Shown here piece by piece: positions 1 through 7,315 of a stretch of 18,978 nt of DNA (its first letter is position 1; each line of letters begins with the position of its first letter). The notes beneath the pieces are model-generated. The model had not been told where the DNA came from, did not search any database, and saw only the letters and a list, made by a program, of their open reading frames with translations. Made by a program: the position numbers and the translations under genes. The DNA comes from an uncultured Campylobacter sp. GTDB taxonomy: Bacteria > Campylobacterota > Campylobacteria > Campylobacterales > Campylobacteraceae. The DNA is taken from positions 1 to 18,978 of the forward strand of contig NZ_CALIMY010000145.1 of the NCBI RefSeq assembly GCF_938045205.1. Direction: 5' to 3'.

Positions 1-73
1 GATCCGCATGCCGTAAAAGCTCCGTTCCTTCGAGCCTTAGCACCTCTCGTGCCGTATCTAAAATCTCACTCAT
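1..73 (-). CDS. kdsD: Arabinose-5-phosphate isomerase (KdsD/KpsF/GutQ), N-terminal fragment
   Basis: Only the first 24 codons are in the window; the gene runs off the left edge. The reverse strand reads MSEILDTAREVLRLEGTELL and onward, the usual opening helix of KpsF/GutQ-type sugar-phosphate isomerases. These convert ribulose-5-phosphate to arabinose-5-phosphate, the first step of Kdo synthesis for lipopolysaccharide. The ATG at 71-73 has an AGAAGG ribosome site just upstream on the minus strand. The order kdsD-rnj-rsmA, all on one strand, is one I recall from Helicobacter pylori and other Campylobacterota, and it supports the call. No catalytic or CBS domain is visible, so the identification depends on the N-terminus and neighbours. 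Confidence 0.6.
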   Translation of the reverse strand, partial: MSEILDTAREVLRLEGTELLRHAD

Positions 74-400
74 TAAACCTTCTTTTTAAAATTTGATTTC
101 ATTTTGCGCCTCTTTGCGTAGCGCTTAAATTTACGCTAGCTAAAATTTCACGCCTTTGAAATTTGCGCCATAAAATTTTAATCCGCGAAATTCTGCGCCG
201 CTTCGTTCGTATAGCTGCAGGCTTGCTAGATGCTCTTTAAATTTTGCTTTACGCCGAAATTTTACTCTTCACTTTAAAATTTCACGCCGTAAAACCAGCA
301 CACATCGCAAAATTTCAGACCCGAGCGCTAACCGGCGCCATCAAAATTTCACTCGCCCGCCGCAGATCAAAGTCTCTTTGCGCGCTAAATTTAGCCGCGC
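74..400. other. Spacer between rnj and kdsD, no gene seen
   Basis: This 327-bp stretch separates the rnj stop from the kdsD start. I see no convincing reading frame or RNA gene. It is dominated by AAATTT-type words. AAAATTTCACGCC occurs twice (about 142-154 and 276-288), and a near copy, CAAAATTTCACTCGCC, occurs near 333. It presumably holds the 3' end of the rnj transcript and any kdsD promoter, but I cannot point to a clear -10 box. Confidence 0.5.
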
Positions 401-2626
401 TTACATCAAATAAATCACTGGCACAATGGTCGGATATTTTTTGATCTTTCTAAAGATATGCTTTCGCACGGCCTGGCGGATCTTACCCTCCAGTGCCCAG
501 TGATCGAGCAAAATTTCATCTTTTAAATTTGCTAAAAACTGCTCGATGATGCCCTGCATCTCCTTGGTAAAGTGCGCCGTTTGATTATCGGCGACGAGCC
601 CGTAGGTGATGACGCGCGTCTGAATGAGCCTCTTTTCGTTTTTGTCGATCTGCGCGATGATGACCGCTACGCCCGCATCGGCTAAATTTTGGCGGTGTTT
701 GACGATCTCGTCGGAGATCTGCTTGTTGATCTGATTGTCGATAAAGACTTTGCCCGTCTTGACCGTCTTGACGCGCTTTAGATATTTTTCGCAAATCTCC
801 ATCTGATCGCCGTCGTTCATCAGATAGATATTTTTCTCCTCGATGCCACACTCCATCGCGGTCTCTTTGTGTTTTACGATGTGGTTGTATTCGCCATGCA
901 CGGGTAGGAAAAATTTCGGCTTTATTAGGCGCAGCATGAGTTTTTGCTCCTCGATCGAGGCGTGCCCGCTTACGTGTATCTCGCTAAAGTCCTGATATGC
1001 GACCTTTGCGCCGCTTTTTAGCAGGTAGTTAAGCACGGTCGAAACGCTGCTTTCGTTGCCGGGGATCGCTTTGGCGCTGATGATTACCTGATCGGTGGAT
1101 TTGATCTTAATGTATTTGTGCTCGTCCGTCGCCATGCGATACAGCGCGCTCATCGTCTCTCCCTGCGAGCCGGTAGTCACGATCAAAACCTCATTATCTG
1201 GGTATTTGGAGACCTGATCGGCATCGACGAAGATCTTTTTGTCTAAATTTACGTAGCCAAGCTCCATCGCGGTAAATAAATTTCGCTCCATGCTTCGCCC
1301 GATGACGCAGACCTTGCGGCCGTATTTTACGCCGCGCTCGATAGCCTGATAGACGCGGTGGATGTTTGAGCTGAAAGTGCTCATTATCACGCGCCCCTTA
1401 CAGCTCGAAAATATTGTATCAAAGGTCTTGCCTACCGAGCTTTCGGACTTCGTAATCCCCTCTTTGTGTGAGTTTGTGCTATCGCTCATCAAAAGCATAA
1501 CGCCGCGATCGCCGTAATACGCTAGGCGGTTCAGATCGGTCGGATAGCCGTCGATCGGCGTGTGATCGATCTTAAAATCGCCCGTGTGGATGATCGTGCC
1601 CGCCTTCGTCGTGATCGCAAGCGCGCTCGCATCGATAATCGAGTGCGTTATGTGGATAAACTCGACTTCAAAATCGCCGATCTGGTAGAGCTGGCGCTTC
1701 TGCACGGGGCGGAAGTAGCTGCGTTCGGCTTTAAGGCCGTGCTCTTCAAATTTATTGCTTATCATCCCCAAAGGAAGCGGCGTAGCGTAGATCGGGAATT
1801 GGAATTCTTTGAAAAAATATGGCATCGCGCCGATATGATCCTCGTGCGCGTGGGTGATGAGGATGCCTTTGATCTTATTTTTTATCTTGCGGACATAATC
1901 AAAATCCGGGATCAAAATATCGACCCCGAGCATGCTCTCCTCAGGAAAGCTCATGCCCACGTCTACGATGATCGCGCTCGTATTGGTCTCAAACACGGTC
2001 ATATTCGCGCCGATCTCGCCTAGCCCGCCAAGCGGCGTGATGCGTATCGTCTCATCGCTGCGATTCGCGTTTTTAAGCGGATGTAGGCGCTCTTCGTGGA
2101 TCAGCTTATTTTGCGCGATCGCATCGTCCATCGCCTTCTGCCACGGCTCGTTGCCGGTAAGGCTCTTTGGCATATTTGAGCGTTTTTTGTGCTTTTTCTT
2201 TTTCTGAGCGTCTGCGGAGCTTGCATCGTCTGCGGCGCTAGGATTTGCGCCTTTTGCGCTGCTGCTATTTGATTTTGCACGACCGTCGCGGTTTAAATTT
2301 GAACCGCCCGCGCCGTTTTCGTTGTTTTTTGGGTATGCGCCTGCGAAATGTGCACCATTCGCGCCGTTTGAATTGCCGCTTGACGAACCGCCCGAAAAAT
2401 TTGATCCGTTGCGAGAGCCATTTTTTGAACCCTTTGAACGAGCGGAATTTTGCCCGTTTTTCGCGCCTTTATTTTTGCGAGAGCCGTTTTCGTGCTCGCC
2501 GCCGAATTCCACATCGCCCGCAGAGCCTTCGTTTGCGATAGATTTTTTTAGATTTTCCTTGCGTTTTTTATAGCGATTGCTTTTTTTGAGTCGTTCGACG
2601 CCGTTTTCATTTCTGTTTTCTTCCAT
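401..2626 (-). CDS. rnj: Ribonuclease J with long low-complexity N-terminal extension
   Basis: RNase J is a beta-CASP metallo-beta-lactamase with 5'-3' exonuclease and endonuclease activity, central to mRNA decay and rRNA processing. The 741-residue protein has the full core. HAHEDH at 259-264 is the metal-binding motif. Further motifs are THS near 327, HTGDFKID at 347-354, SDSTN at 381-385, STFSSN at 416-421, HVSGHAS at 551-557 and PVHGEY at 575-580. Residues about 30-190 precede the core and are a hydrophilic tract rich in Asn, Gly, Ser, Ala and Lys, with a basic QKKKKHKKR block at 141-149. H. pylori RNase J also has an N-terminal extension of over 100 residues, so its presence is normal for the group, but the composition here is extreme. 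The ATG is preceded by AAAGG on the minus strand. The start lies inside the end of rsmA (20-bp overlap), suggesting coupled translation. Confidence 0.95.
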   Translation of the reverse strand: MEENRNENGVERLKKSNRYKKRKENLKKSIANEGSAGDVEFGGEHENGSRKNKGAKNGQNSARSKGSKNGSRNGSNFSGGSSSGNSNGANGAHFAGAYPKNNENGAGGSNLNRDGRAKSNSSSAKGANPSAADDASSADAQKKKKHKKRSNMPKSLTGNEPWQKAMDDAIAQNKLIHEERLHPLKNANRSDETIRITPLGGLGEIGANMTVFETNTSAIIVDVGMSFPEESMLGVDILIPDFDYVRKIKNKIKGILITHAHEDHIGAMPYFFKEFQFPIYATPLPLGMISNKFEEHGLKAERSYFRPVQKRQLYQIGDFEVEFIHITHSIIDASALAITTKAGTIIHTGDFKIDHTPIDGYPTDLNRLAYYGDRGVMLLMSDSTNSHKEGITKSESSVGKTFDTIFSSCKGRVIMSTFSSNIHRVYQAIERGVKYGRKVCVIGRSMERNLFTAMELGYVNLDKKIFVDADQVSKYPDNEVLIVTTGSQGETMSALYRMATDEHKYIKIKSTDQVIISAKAIPGNESSVSTVLNYLLKSGAKVAYQDFSEIHVSGHASIEEQKLMLRLIKPKFFLPVHGEYNHIVKHKETAMECGIEEKNIYLMNDGDQMEICEKYLKRVKTVKTGKVFIDNQINKQISDEIVKHRQNLADAGVAVIIAQIDKNEKRLIQTRVITYGLVADNQTAHFTKEMQGIIEQFLANLKDEILLDHWALEGKIRQAVRKHIFRKIKKYPTIVPVIYLM

Positions 2627-3467
2627 CTTTTGCCTTTAAATTTTTAAAAATTTCTAAAAAAAGGGTGGAATTTAACTCGTGCGCCCGAACTGTAGGCGGA
2701 ATTTTCAAATTTAAAAAGATCTCTTCGGCTAAGCCTCTATCAAATTTTGCGCTTAAATTTTTAATAAGCGTCTTTCGCGGCGCGCTGAAAGATACGCGCA
2801 AAAAGCTTTTAAATTTCTCGTGTTCATCTAGACTTTGGAAACGGGCGCAACTTTTTGCGCCGAAACTCTCCGCGCTTTCCTCGGCACCGGGCTTAAAATT
2901 TTTGCCTTTTACAAGCCTGATCACCGATGAGGTCACCTTCGGCGCAGGCTCGAAGCAGCCAGGCTCAACGTCGAATAGAAGCTCGCAACCGCCCGCGAGA
3001 TCGGCTAGGATCGAAAGAGCGCTAAAATCGCTCTGCCCGGCTCTAGCGCAGAATTTTAAAGCGACCTCCTTTTGGATCATCACTAAAAATCCGCTGCACA
3101 ACTCATCGTCGATCGCCTGCAAAATCATCTTTGTAGCGACGTAGTAGGGCAAATTTGCGACCAAAAAATATTCGCCGCAGCCAAGACCCCGCTGCTGCCA
3201 AATCCGCAAAGCATCGCCCAAAACGAGCTCAAGCTCGCCGCTAGCGATCTGCTGCGCAAATTTAGCGCTTAAAATTTGATATAAATCTTCATCTATCTCG
3301 AAACTTTTTAATCTGTAAAATTCCAAAAGCTTGCGAGTTAAATCACCTAAGCCAGCCCCGATTTCAACGACATTTTGCATGTTCTCGGGAATCGCTTGGA
3401 TGATCTTGCTTAAAACGGCTTCGTCTTTTAAAAAATTTTGCCCGAACTCTTTTTTCGCCCTAATCAT
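2607..3467 (-). CDS. rsmA: 16S rRNA (adenine1518-N6/adenine1519-N6)-dimethyltransferase RsmA (KsgA)
   Basis: RsmA dimethylates two adjacent adenines in the 3'-terminal hairpin of 16S rRNA, using S-adenosylmethionine, late in 30S assembly. Seen in the 286 residues: FGQNFLKD near the start (8-15), the SAM-binding loop VEIGAGLGD (34-42), the acidic E57 that should contact the ribose, and the catalytic NLPYY motif at 105-109. The C-terminal domain has RKTLIKNL at 231-238. It is about 15 residues longer than I expect, from a Gly/Ser/Ala-rich stretch around 189-213 between the catalytic and C-terminal domains. No strong Shine-Dalgarno sequence is visible before the ATG at 3465-3467. The transcript continues into rnj. 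A perfect inverted repeat begins 11 bp upstream of the start. Confidence 0.95.
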   Translation of the reverse strand: MIRAKKEFGQNFLKDEAVLSKIIQAIPENMQNVVEIGAGLGDLTRKLLEFYRLKSFEIDEDLYQILSAKFAQQIASGELELVLGDALRIWQQRGLGCGEYFLVANLPYYVATKMILQAIDDELCSGFLVMIQKEVALKFCARAGQSDFSALSILADLAGGCELLFDVEPGCFEPAPKVTSSVIRLVKGKNFKPGAEESAESFGAKSCARFQSLDEHEKFKSFLRVSFSAPRKTLIKNLSAKFDRGLAEEIFLNLKIPPTVRAHELNSTLFLEIFKNLKAKDGRKQK

Positions 3468-3477
3468 CGCGAGAGTC

Positions 3478-3529
3478 TAGCCAAATTTTACTTATAAAGT
3501 CATTATGTTAAGTAAAATTTGGCTAAAAT
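3478..3529. promoter_or_regulatory. Divergent rsmA/hisF control region with perfect 17-bp inverted repeat
   Basis: The arm TAGCCAAATTTTACTTA at 3478-3494 is exactly complementary to TAAGTAAAATTTGGCTA at 3509-3525, with a 14-nt spacer. A plausible -10 for hisF (TAAAAT, 3524-3529) starts at the end of the right arm. A plausible -10 for rsmA (TATAAG on the minus strand, 3491-3496) overlaps the inner end of the left arm. Both genes are transcribed away from this site, so it cannot be a terminator for either. An operator for a dimeric regulator, or a DNA cruciform, fits better. The repeat is seen directly; promoter and operator roles are inferred. Confidence 0.55.
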
Positions 3530-3559
3530 CATAAAAAAATTTTATTCTAAAGGGCTGCT

Positions 3560-4480
3560 TTGAATGGATTTGCAAAACGCATAATCCCATGCCTAGACGT
3601 CAAAGACGGACGCGTGGTAAAGGGCGTAAATTTCGTAGGTCTCGTGGACGCTGGCGATCCGGTCGAGATAGCCAAACGCTACAACGATGAGGGCGCGGAC
3701 GAGCTGTGCTTCCTCGACATCACGGCGTCGCACCTTGAGCGCGATACGATCGTGGACGTCGTAGAGCGGGTCGCGCGCGAGCTTTTTATCCCGCTGACCG
3801 TTGGCGGCGGTATACGCACGATCGACGACATTTCGCGCTTGTTAAACATCGGCTGCGACAAGATCAGCCTCAACTCGGCCGCGATAAAAAATCCAAATTT
3901 GATAGACGAAGCGGCAAATAAATTTGGCTCGCAGTGCGTCGTAGTCGCGATCGACGCGAAACGAAATTCTAGTGAAATTTCGCGCGGCAATTTATGCGAC
4001 GCGACGCGGAATTTGGGCGGAAACTTGCGCGATGCCACGCGGATTTCGAACGCAAATTTACGCAATGAAGCACAGAATTTTGGAAAGGCTTCACGCGGTT
4101 CGCAGGATGAAATTTTGACTGGAAACGGCGAGCCTTGCGGCTATAGCGTTTTTATAAACGGCGGCAGGCTGGACACCGGCAGGGACGCGCTTGCCTGGGC
4201 AAAAGAGGCACAGGAACGCGGCGCGGGTGAAATTCTGCTCACGTCGATGGACTGCGACGGCGTTAAAAACGGCTTTGAGCTAAATTTAACGCGGATTTTC
4301 AGCGCGCTTGATATCCCGGTGATCGCAAGCGGCGGTGCGGGCAAGATGGAGCACTTTAAGGACGCATTTTTAGCAGGCGCGGACGCGTGCTTGGCAGCCT
4401 CTATCTTTCACTTTAGAGAGATCGAAATCAAGGCACTAAAAGCGTATTTGCAAAAACAAAATATTGAAGTGAGACTGTAA
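3560..4480 (+). CDS. hisF: Imidazole glycerol phosphate synthase subunit HisF with large in-frame insertion
   Basis: HisF is the cyclase half of IGP synthase. With ammonia from HisH it turns PRFAR into imidazole glycerol phosphate and AICAR, linking histidine and purine synthesis. The start is TTG at 3560 (AAGGG lies 7-9 nt upstream), giving MNGFAKRIIPCLDVKDGRVV. Catalytic aspartates are D13 (CLDV) and D132 (AIDAKR). Phosphate-binding barrel motifs include VGGGIRT at 81-87, GEILLTSMDCDG at 223-234 and VIASGGAG at 254-261. The protein is 306 residues against about 250 for the family. The excess is residues about 136-194, inserted right after the D132 strand, in the loop that faces the active site in the TIM barrel. 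Both flanks are normal and in frame, so the enzyme may still work. No hisH or other his gene is nearby. Confidence 0.93.
   Translation: MNGFAKRIIPCLDVKDGRVVKGVNFVGLVDAGDPVEIAKRYNDEGADELCFLDITASHLERDTIVDVVERVARELFIPLTVGGGIRTIDDISRLLNIGCDKISLNSAAIKNPNLIDEAANKFGSQCVVVAIDAKRNSSEISRGNLCDATRNLGGNLRDATRISNANLRNEAQNFGKASRGSQDEILTGNGEPCGYSVFINGGRLDTGRDALAWAKEAQERGAGEILLTSMDCDGVKNGFELNLTRIFSALDIPVIASGGAGKMEHFKDAFLAGADACLAASIFHFREIEIKALKAYLQKQNIEVRL
3989..4087 (+). repeat. Three 33-bp degenerate tandem repeats inside hisF
   Basis: Codons 144-176 of hisF form three 11-residue units: NLCDATRNLGG, NLRDATRISNA and NLRNEAQNFGK. At DNA level the units start AATTTATGCGACGCG, AACTTGCGCGATGCC and AATTTACGCAATGAA. 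Because 33 is a multiple of three, copy-number change would keep the reading frame. The wider insertion (about 3965-4141) also holds several RAATTY hexamers. Confidence 0.8.
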
Positions 4481-4834
4481 ATTTGGTCAGATTTATACCG
4501 CAGGGTTGAAACTTAGCCGCCAAAGCGACCAAATAATTAATTTTATTTCAGCCTTTATTATCTTGCAAGTTTTTTGCAAGCATCGTTTTTGCTTAGATAA
4601 AATTTCTTCGTTTTAGCTAAATTATAAGCTTTTTTTATGATACTTTTCCATCTTCTTCCCACCACGTACACTGCTACCATTATGGAAGGTAATGGTACAG
4701 CTCTCCTAGATATTTGCTTAATTTAATTTTAATTTTATTAGGCACTTTACGACGAAAAAATTTCAAAATTTAGCCTTAAATTTATCGTCATTTTGCTATG
4801 ATTAGTGAAAAATAATGAAAGCGTGAATGCGTAA
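4481..4834. other. Spacer after hisF with several stem-loops and a possible 40-codon minus-strand ORF
   Basis: No established gene is visible. The stretch holds a widely spaced repeat ATTTGGTC (4481-4488)/GACCAAAT (4527-4534), a tight hairpin at 4562-4580, and a hairpin TACCATTA-TGGAAGG-TAATGGTA at 4675-4697. On the minus strand an ATG at 4678-4680 opens a 40-codon frame ending at 4558. Its product would be very basic (it begins MVAVYVVGRRWKSIIKKAYN). Its ATG lies inside the 4675-4697 hairpin, and AGGAGA lies about 22 nt upstream, too far for a normal ribosome site. I list the ORF here rather than as a CDS because nothing else supports it. Confidence 0.4.
4562..4580 (+). terminator. Possible hisF terminator hairpin
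   Basis: CTTGCAA (4562-4568) pairs perfectly with TTGCAAG (4574-4580) across a five-base GTTTT loop. CATCG and a run of five T follow. The T run is offset by five bases, so this is a weak intrinsic terminator at best. It sits about 80 bp after the hisF stop. Confidence 0.3.
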
Positions 4835-5380
4835 ATGATAATCTCTGCCGGACGAAATGAAATTTTTGATTTTGCCCTGCCTATGGGTGTAGGGCTAGTG
4901 GATATGAGTATAAATTTGACTAAATTTATATGCGAAAATAGGCAAAGCTTGCCGAGTGAAATCATTTTCGTGGGTTCTGCAGGGCTATACAAAGAGGGTG
5001 AAATTCTAAAAATTTATGAAAGCAGATCGGCTGCAAACTGCGAGATATCGGCGCTTTATGAACTTTCATACTCTCCAATTAACTATGAAATTCTAGCTAG
5101 GAATTCTACCAATGTTTCATATGAAACAATAACTAATAGCTCAACTTTTATCACGACCGATAAAAAATCCGCGTTAAAATTCTTTGAGCGAGGTTATTTT
5201 TTAGAAAATATGGAATTTTTTGCGGTTCTCAAGGTAGCACAAAAATTTCAAATTCCCGCTTACGGAATTTTTTGTGCGACGAATTTTTGTGATTCAAATG
5301 CTCACACGGATTTTTTAAAAAATCACGCCGCTGCAAAAGAAAATTTAACTAAATATCTAAAAACTAAGGCATTAATTTGA
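4835..5380 (+). CDS. Nucleoside phosphorylase/nucleosidase-like protein (PNP_UDP_1 superfamily), short form
   Basis: The 181-residue protein resembles the nucleoside phosphorylase/MTAN superfamily, but is shorter than the usual 230 or so residues. FVGSAGLY at 45-52 matches the conserved G-[ST]-A-G loop. ENMEFFAVLKVAQKFQIPAY at 124-143 matches the family's substrate-contacting M-E motif, followed by the helix leading to the Ile-Pro strand. The N-terminal strand and GVGLVDMSINL segment (18-28) correspond to the first nucleotide-fold strand and helix. Substrate cannot be told from sequence; the shortness suggests a divergent or specialised enzyme. The ATG is the first possible start because a TAA stop directly precedes it in frame; its ribosome site is poor. 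The stop overlaps the rlmN TTG start by 4 nt, so the two are probably translated together. I recall a hypothetical gene between ksgA and rlmN in C. jejuni as well. Confidence 0.75.
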   Translation: MIISAGRNEIFDFALPMGVGLVDMSINLTKFICENRQSLPSEIIFVGSAGLYKEGEILKIYESRSAANCEISALYELSYSPINYEILARNSTNVSYETITNSSTFITTDKKSALKFFERGYFLENMEFFAVLKVAQKFQIPAYGIFCATNFCDSNAHTDFLKNHAAAKENLTKYLKTKALI

Positions 5381-6486
5381 AAAATATCTTTGATTTTACG
5401 ATGAAAGAACTTGAAAATTTCGTCGAACCAAAATTTAGAGCCAAGCAAATTTACGAATGGGTTTACAAAAAGAACGTGGATGACTTCGCACAAATGCTAA
5501 ATCTACCAAAAGAGATCCGTCAAAGTTTAGCTCAAAATTTTTATTTAGATCCACTTGAATGCGTCAGATCCGAAACAAGTAGCGATGGCAGTATCAAATA
5601 CCTTTTCGCTCTCAAAGACGGCAAGACGATCGAAAGCGTTCTGCTACCGATGAAGGATGAGCTGCGAGATGAAAACAAAAAAGTTGTAAGACACGCGCGC
5701 TACTCAATCTGCGTAAGTTCGCAAGTGGGTTGCAAAATTGGCTGCACCTTTTGCCTGACAGCAAAAGGTGGCTTCGTACGGAATTTAACTCCAGGCGAAA
5801 TCGTGGCTCAAATTTGGCTCATCAAAAAAATGAACGCGATCCCGTACGAGCGCCGCGTCAATGTCGTATATATGGGGATGGGCGAACCGCTTAATAACCT
5901 AGACAACGTTGCCAAAGCCGTGCAAATTTTAAAAGAAAACGACGGACTCGCCATAGCGCCGCGTCGCCAAACTATAAGTACAAGCGGACTTTCTACGCAG
6001 ATAAAAAAGCTTGGCGAAATGGATCTTGGCGTGCTACTTGCGATCTCGCTGCACGCAGTGGATGATAAACTGCGTGAAAAACTAATGCCGATAAATCGCG
6101 CCTACAATATCGCATCGATCATGCAGGCGGTGCGCGAGTTCCCAATCGATCTGCGAAAGCGCGTGATGTTTGAATACCTCATGATCGATGGGGTAAATGA
6201 CCGCTCAAGCGATGCTAAAACGCTAGTGAAGCTTCTGCACGGCATCCGCGCAAAAGTAAATCTGATCTATTTTAATCCGCACGAAGGCTCGAGCTTTGGC
6301 AGACCAAGCCCTGAAAATATGATAAAATTTCAGGACTATCTATGCGCGCACGGCATTACTTGCACGATCCGCCAGAGCAAGGGGCTAGATATCAGTGCAG
6401 CGTGCGGACAGCTCAAGCAAAGAAACGAGCAAGGTAAAATTCCGGCTCAAAGTGATATCAGTACCGATAAAATTTCGAACAAGTAG
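5377..6486 (+). CDS. rlmN: Dual-specificity 23S rRNA A2503/tRNA A37 C2-methyltransferase RlmN
   Basis: RlmN is a radical-SAM methyltransferase that places a C2 methyl group on A2503 of 23S rRNA and A37 of some tRNAs. In 369 residues the iron-sulfur motif C119-x3-C123-x2-C126 (GCKIGCTFC) is complete. The two cysteines needed for methyl transfer and resolution are at C112 (in CVSSQVGC) and C343 (in SAACGQL). MGMGEPLNN at 166-174 and STSGL at 201-205 are also typical. The start is TTG at 5377 with AAGG upstream, overlapping the stop of the preceding gene. The last 20 or so residues after the conserved end are polar and variable. An insertion sequence lies 53 bp after the stop. Confidence 0.96.
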   Translation: MKNIFDFTMKELENFVEPKFRAKQIYEWVYKKNVDDFAQMLNLPKEIRQSLAQNFYLDPLECVRSETSSDGSIKYLFALKDGKTIESVLLPMKDELRDENKKVVRHARYSICVSSQVGCKIGCTFCLTAKGGFVRNLTPGEIVAQIWLIKKMNAIPYERRVNVVYMGMGEPLNNLDNVAKAVQILKENDGLAIAPRRQTISTSGLSTQIKKLGEMDLGVLLAISLHAVDDKLREKLMPINRAYNIASIMQAVREFPIDLRKRVMFEYLMIDGVNDRSSDAKTLVKLLHGIRAKVNLIYFNPHEGSSFGRPSPENMIKFQDYLCAHGITCTIRQSKGLDISAACGQLKQRNEQGKIPAQSDISTDKISNK

Positions 6487-6539
6487 AGGAAAAATTCGGC
6501 GATTATTTTCAGACCGTAAGGCAGATCAGTAAAAAAATT

Positions 6540-6556
6540 GGCTCAAGATAAGTTAA
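6540..6556 (+). repeat. Left terminal inverted repeat of the IS
   Basis: GGCTCAAGATAAGTTAA. It matches the complement of the right end at all 17 positions and contains the transposase stop codon. Confidence 0.88.
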
Positions 6557-7252
6557 GCGGATTCTCTCTTATCATCTTTAGTAAAATACGATAGAGTTCT
6601 TTTGTATCTTTGCTGTTATTATATCTAAATTCGCATTCTTTTAAATGAAGCAAGAAATTTTCTTTCTTTATCCCTTTAAATTTAGCTAGTCTATGTTTAG
6701 CATAACCCCAGAAATTCTCAATGCCGTTGATATGGTTTTTACCATTAGCAAATTCATTCTTGGAATGTTTTACTCTATAATGAGCCTTAGCTCCGTAATC
6801 AACCAAACCGTCATAAGCCTTCCAGCAATCAGAATAGATAGTAGAGCTATCAAGCTCGCTAAATTCTTTTAGTATCGGTATCAGTTCATTAGCAGAGCAG
6901 TTTTTAACTATCTAAGTATAGACCTTGCCGTCTATTTTAAGCATACCGAATACCGGTGTTTTATTTGTTTATTTGCTGCACCTCTACCTCTTTTACCCCT
7001 TACCCTTTTAGATCCGAAGTAGCTTTCATCTATTTCTATCTCACCGCTAAATTTGCTTATCTTTTCACACTCTTTGGATATCAAAATTCTAATGCTTTTT
7101 AGAATTTTATTAATGGAAATTCTAGAAATTCCGGTTAAATTTGACATTTTAGTAGCTTCTATATCCTCTGCGAAATACTTTAGAATTTCTCTAAATTTCT
7201 TTTCCGAAATTCGGGAACGAACTATATATTTATTTTTCATCGACAAAATCAT
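6543..7252 (-). pseudogene. IS1595-family transposase, frameshifted and with an amber codon
   Basis: The start at 7252 is preceded by AAGGAG on the minus strand. The first part has a helix-turn-helix region (about residues 30-55) and the first catalytic aspartate in EIDESYFG. The frame is lost at 6960-6975, where the minus strand carries CAAATAAA twice in a row. Removing one copy restores a continuous product through the TPVFGMLKIDG segment. In that restored frame a TAG at 6912-6914 interrupts the protein again. After it, the second catalytic aspartate (YSDCWKAYDGL) and the C-terminal NHINGIENFWGYAKHRL block typical of IS1595 transposases are intact to the stop at 6543. Two lesions make activity in this copy unlikely. 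Confidence 0.88.
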
Positions 7253-7276
7253 AGTTAAAAACTCCTTTGAAAGTTT

Positions 7277-7293
7277 TTAACTTATCTTGAGCC
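7277..7293 (-). repeat. Right terminal inverted repeat of the IS
   Basis: TTAACTTATCTTGAGCC, the exact complement of 6540-6556. It lies just upstream of the transposase ribosome site and 22 bp before the next gene's ATG, so it may have displaced that gene's original promoter. Confidence 0.88.
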
Positions 7294-7315
7294 TAAAATT
7301 TATAACGGAGTAGCA

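Larger units (their letters stand above)
6540..7293 (-). mobile_element. IS1595-family insertion sequence, inactivated
   Basis: The 754-bp element is bounded by perfect 17-bp terminal inverted repeats: GGCTCAAGATAAGTTAA at 6540-6556 and its exact complement at 7277-7293. It carries a single transposase frame on the minus strand whose stop lies in the left repeat. Size, inverted repeats starting GGC, and the transposase motifs fit the IS1595 family (compact IS1016-like group). IS1595 elements make 8-bp target duplications. The flanks here, AAAAAATT and TAAAATTT, are both A/T-only but differ at two positions, so a duplication is only suggested. The element sits between rlmN and a DUF6985-like gene, ending 22 bp before that gene's start. 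Confidence 0.85.

Noticed and set aside
74..400. Repeated AAATTTCACGCC words considered as a CRISPR or tandem array
   Set aside because: Copies are short, unevenly spaced and degenerate; the same words are scattered through the window, so this is general word bias.
1562..2023. Long plus-strand frame within rnj
   Set aside because: It mirrors the codon pattern of the strongly supported RNase J gene; no ribosome site or family resemblance.
4481..4534. ATTTGGTC/GACCAAAT pair as a hisF terminator
   Set aside because: The 38-nt loop is too long and no T run follows the right arm.
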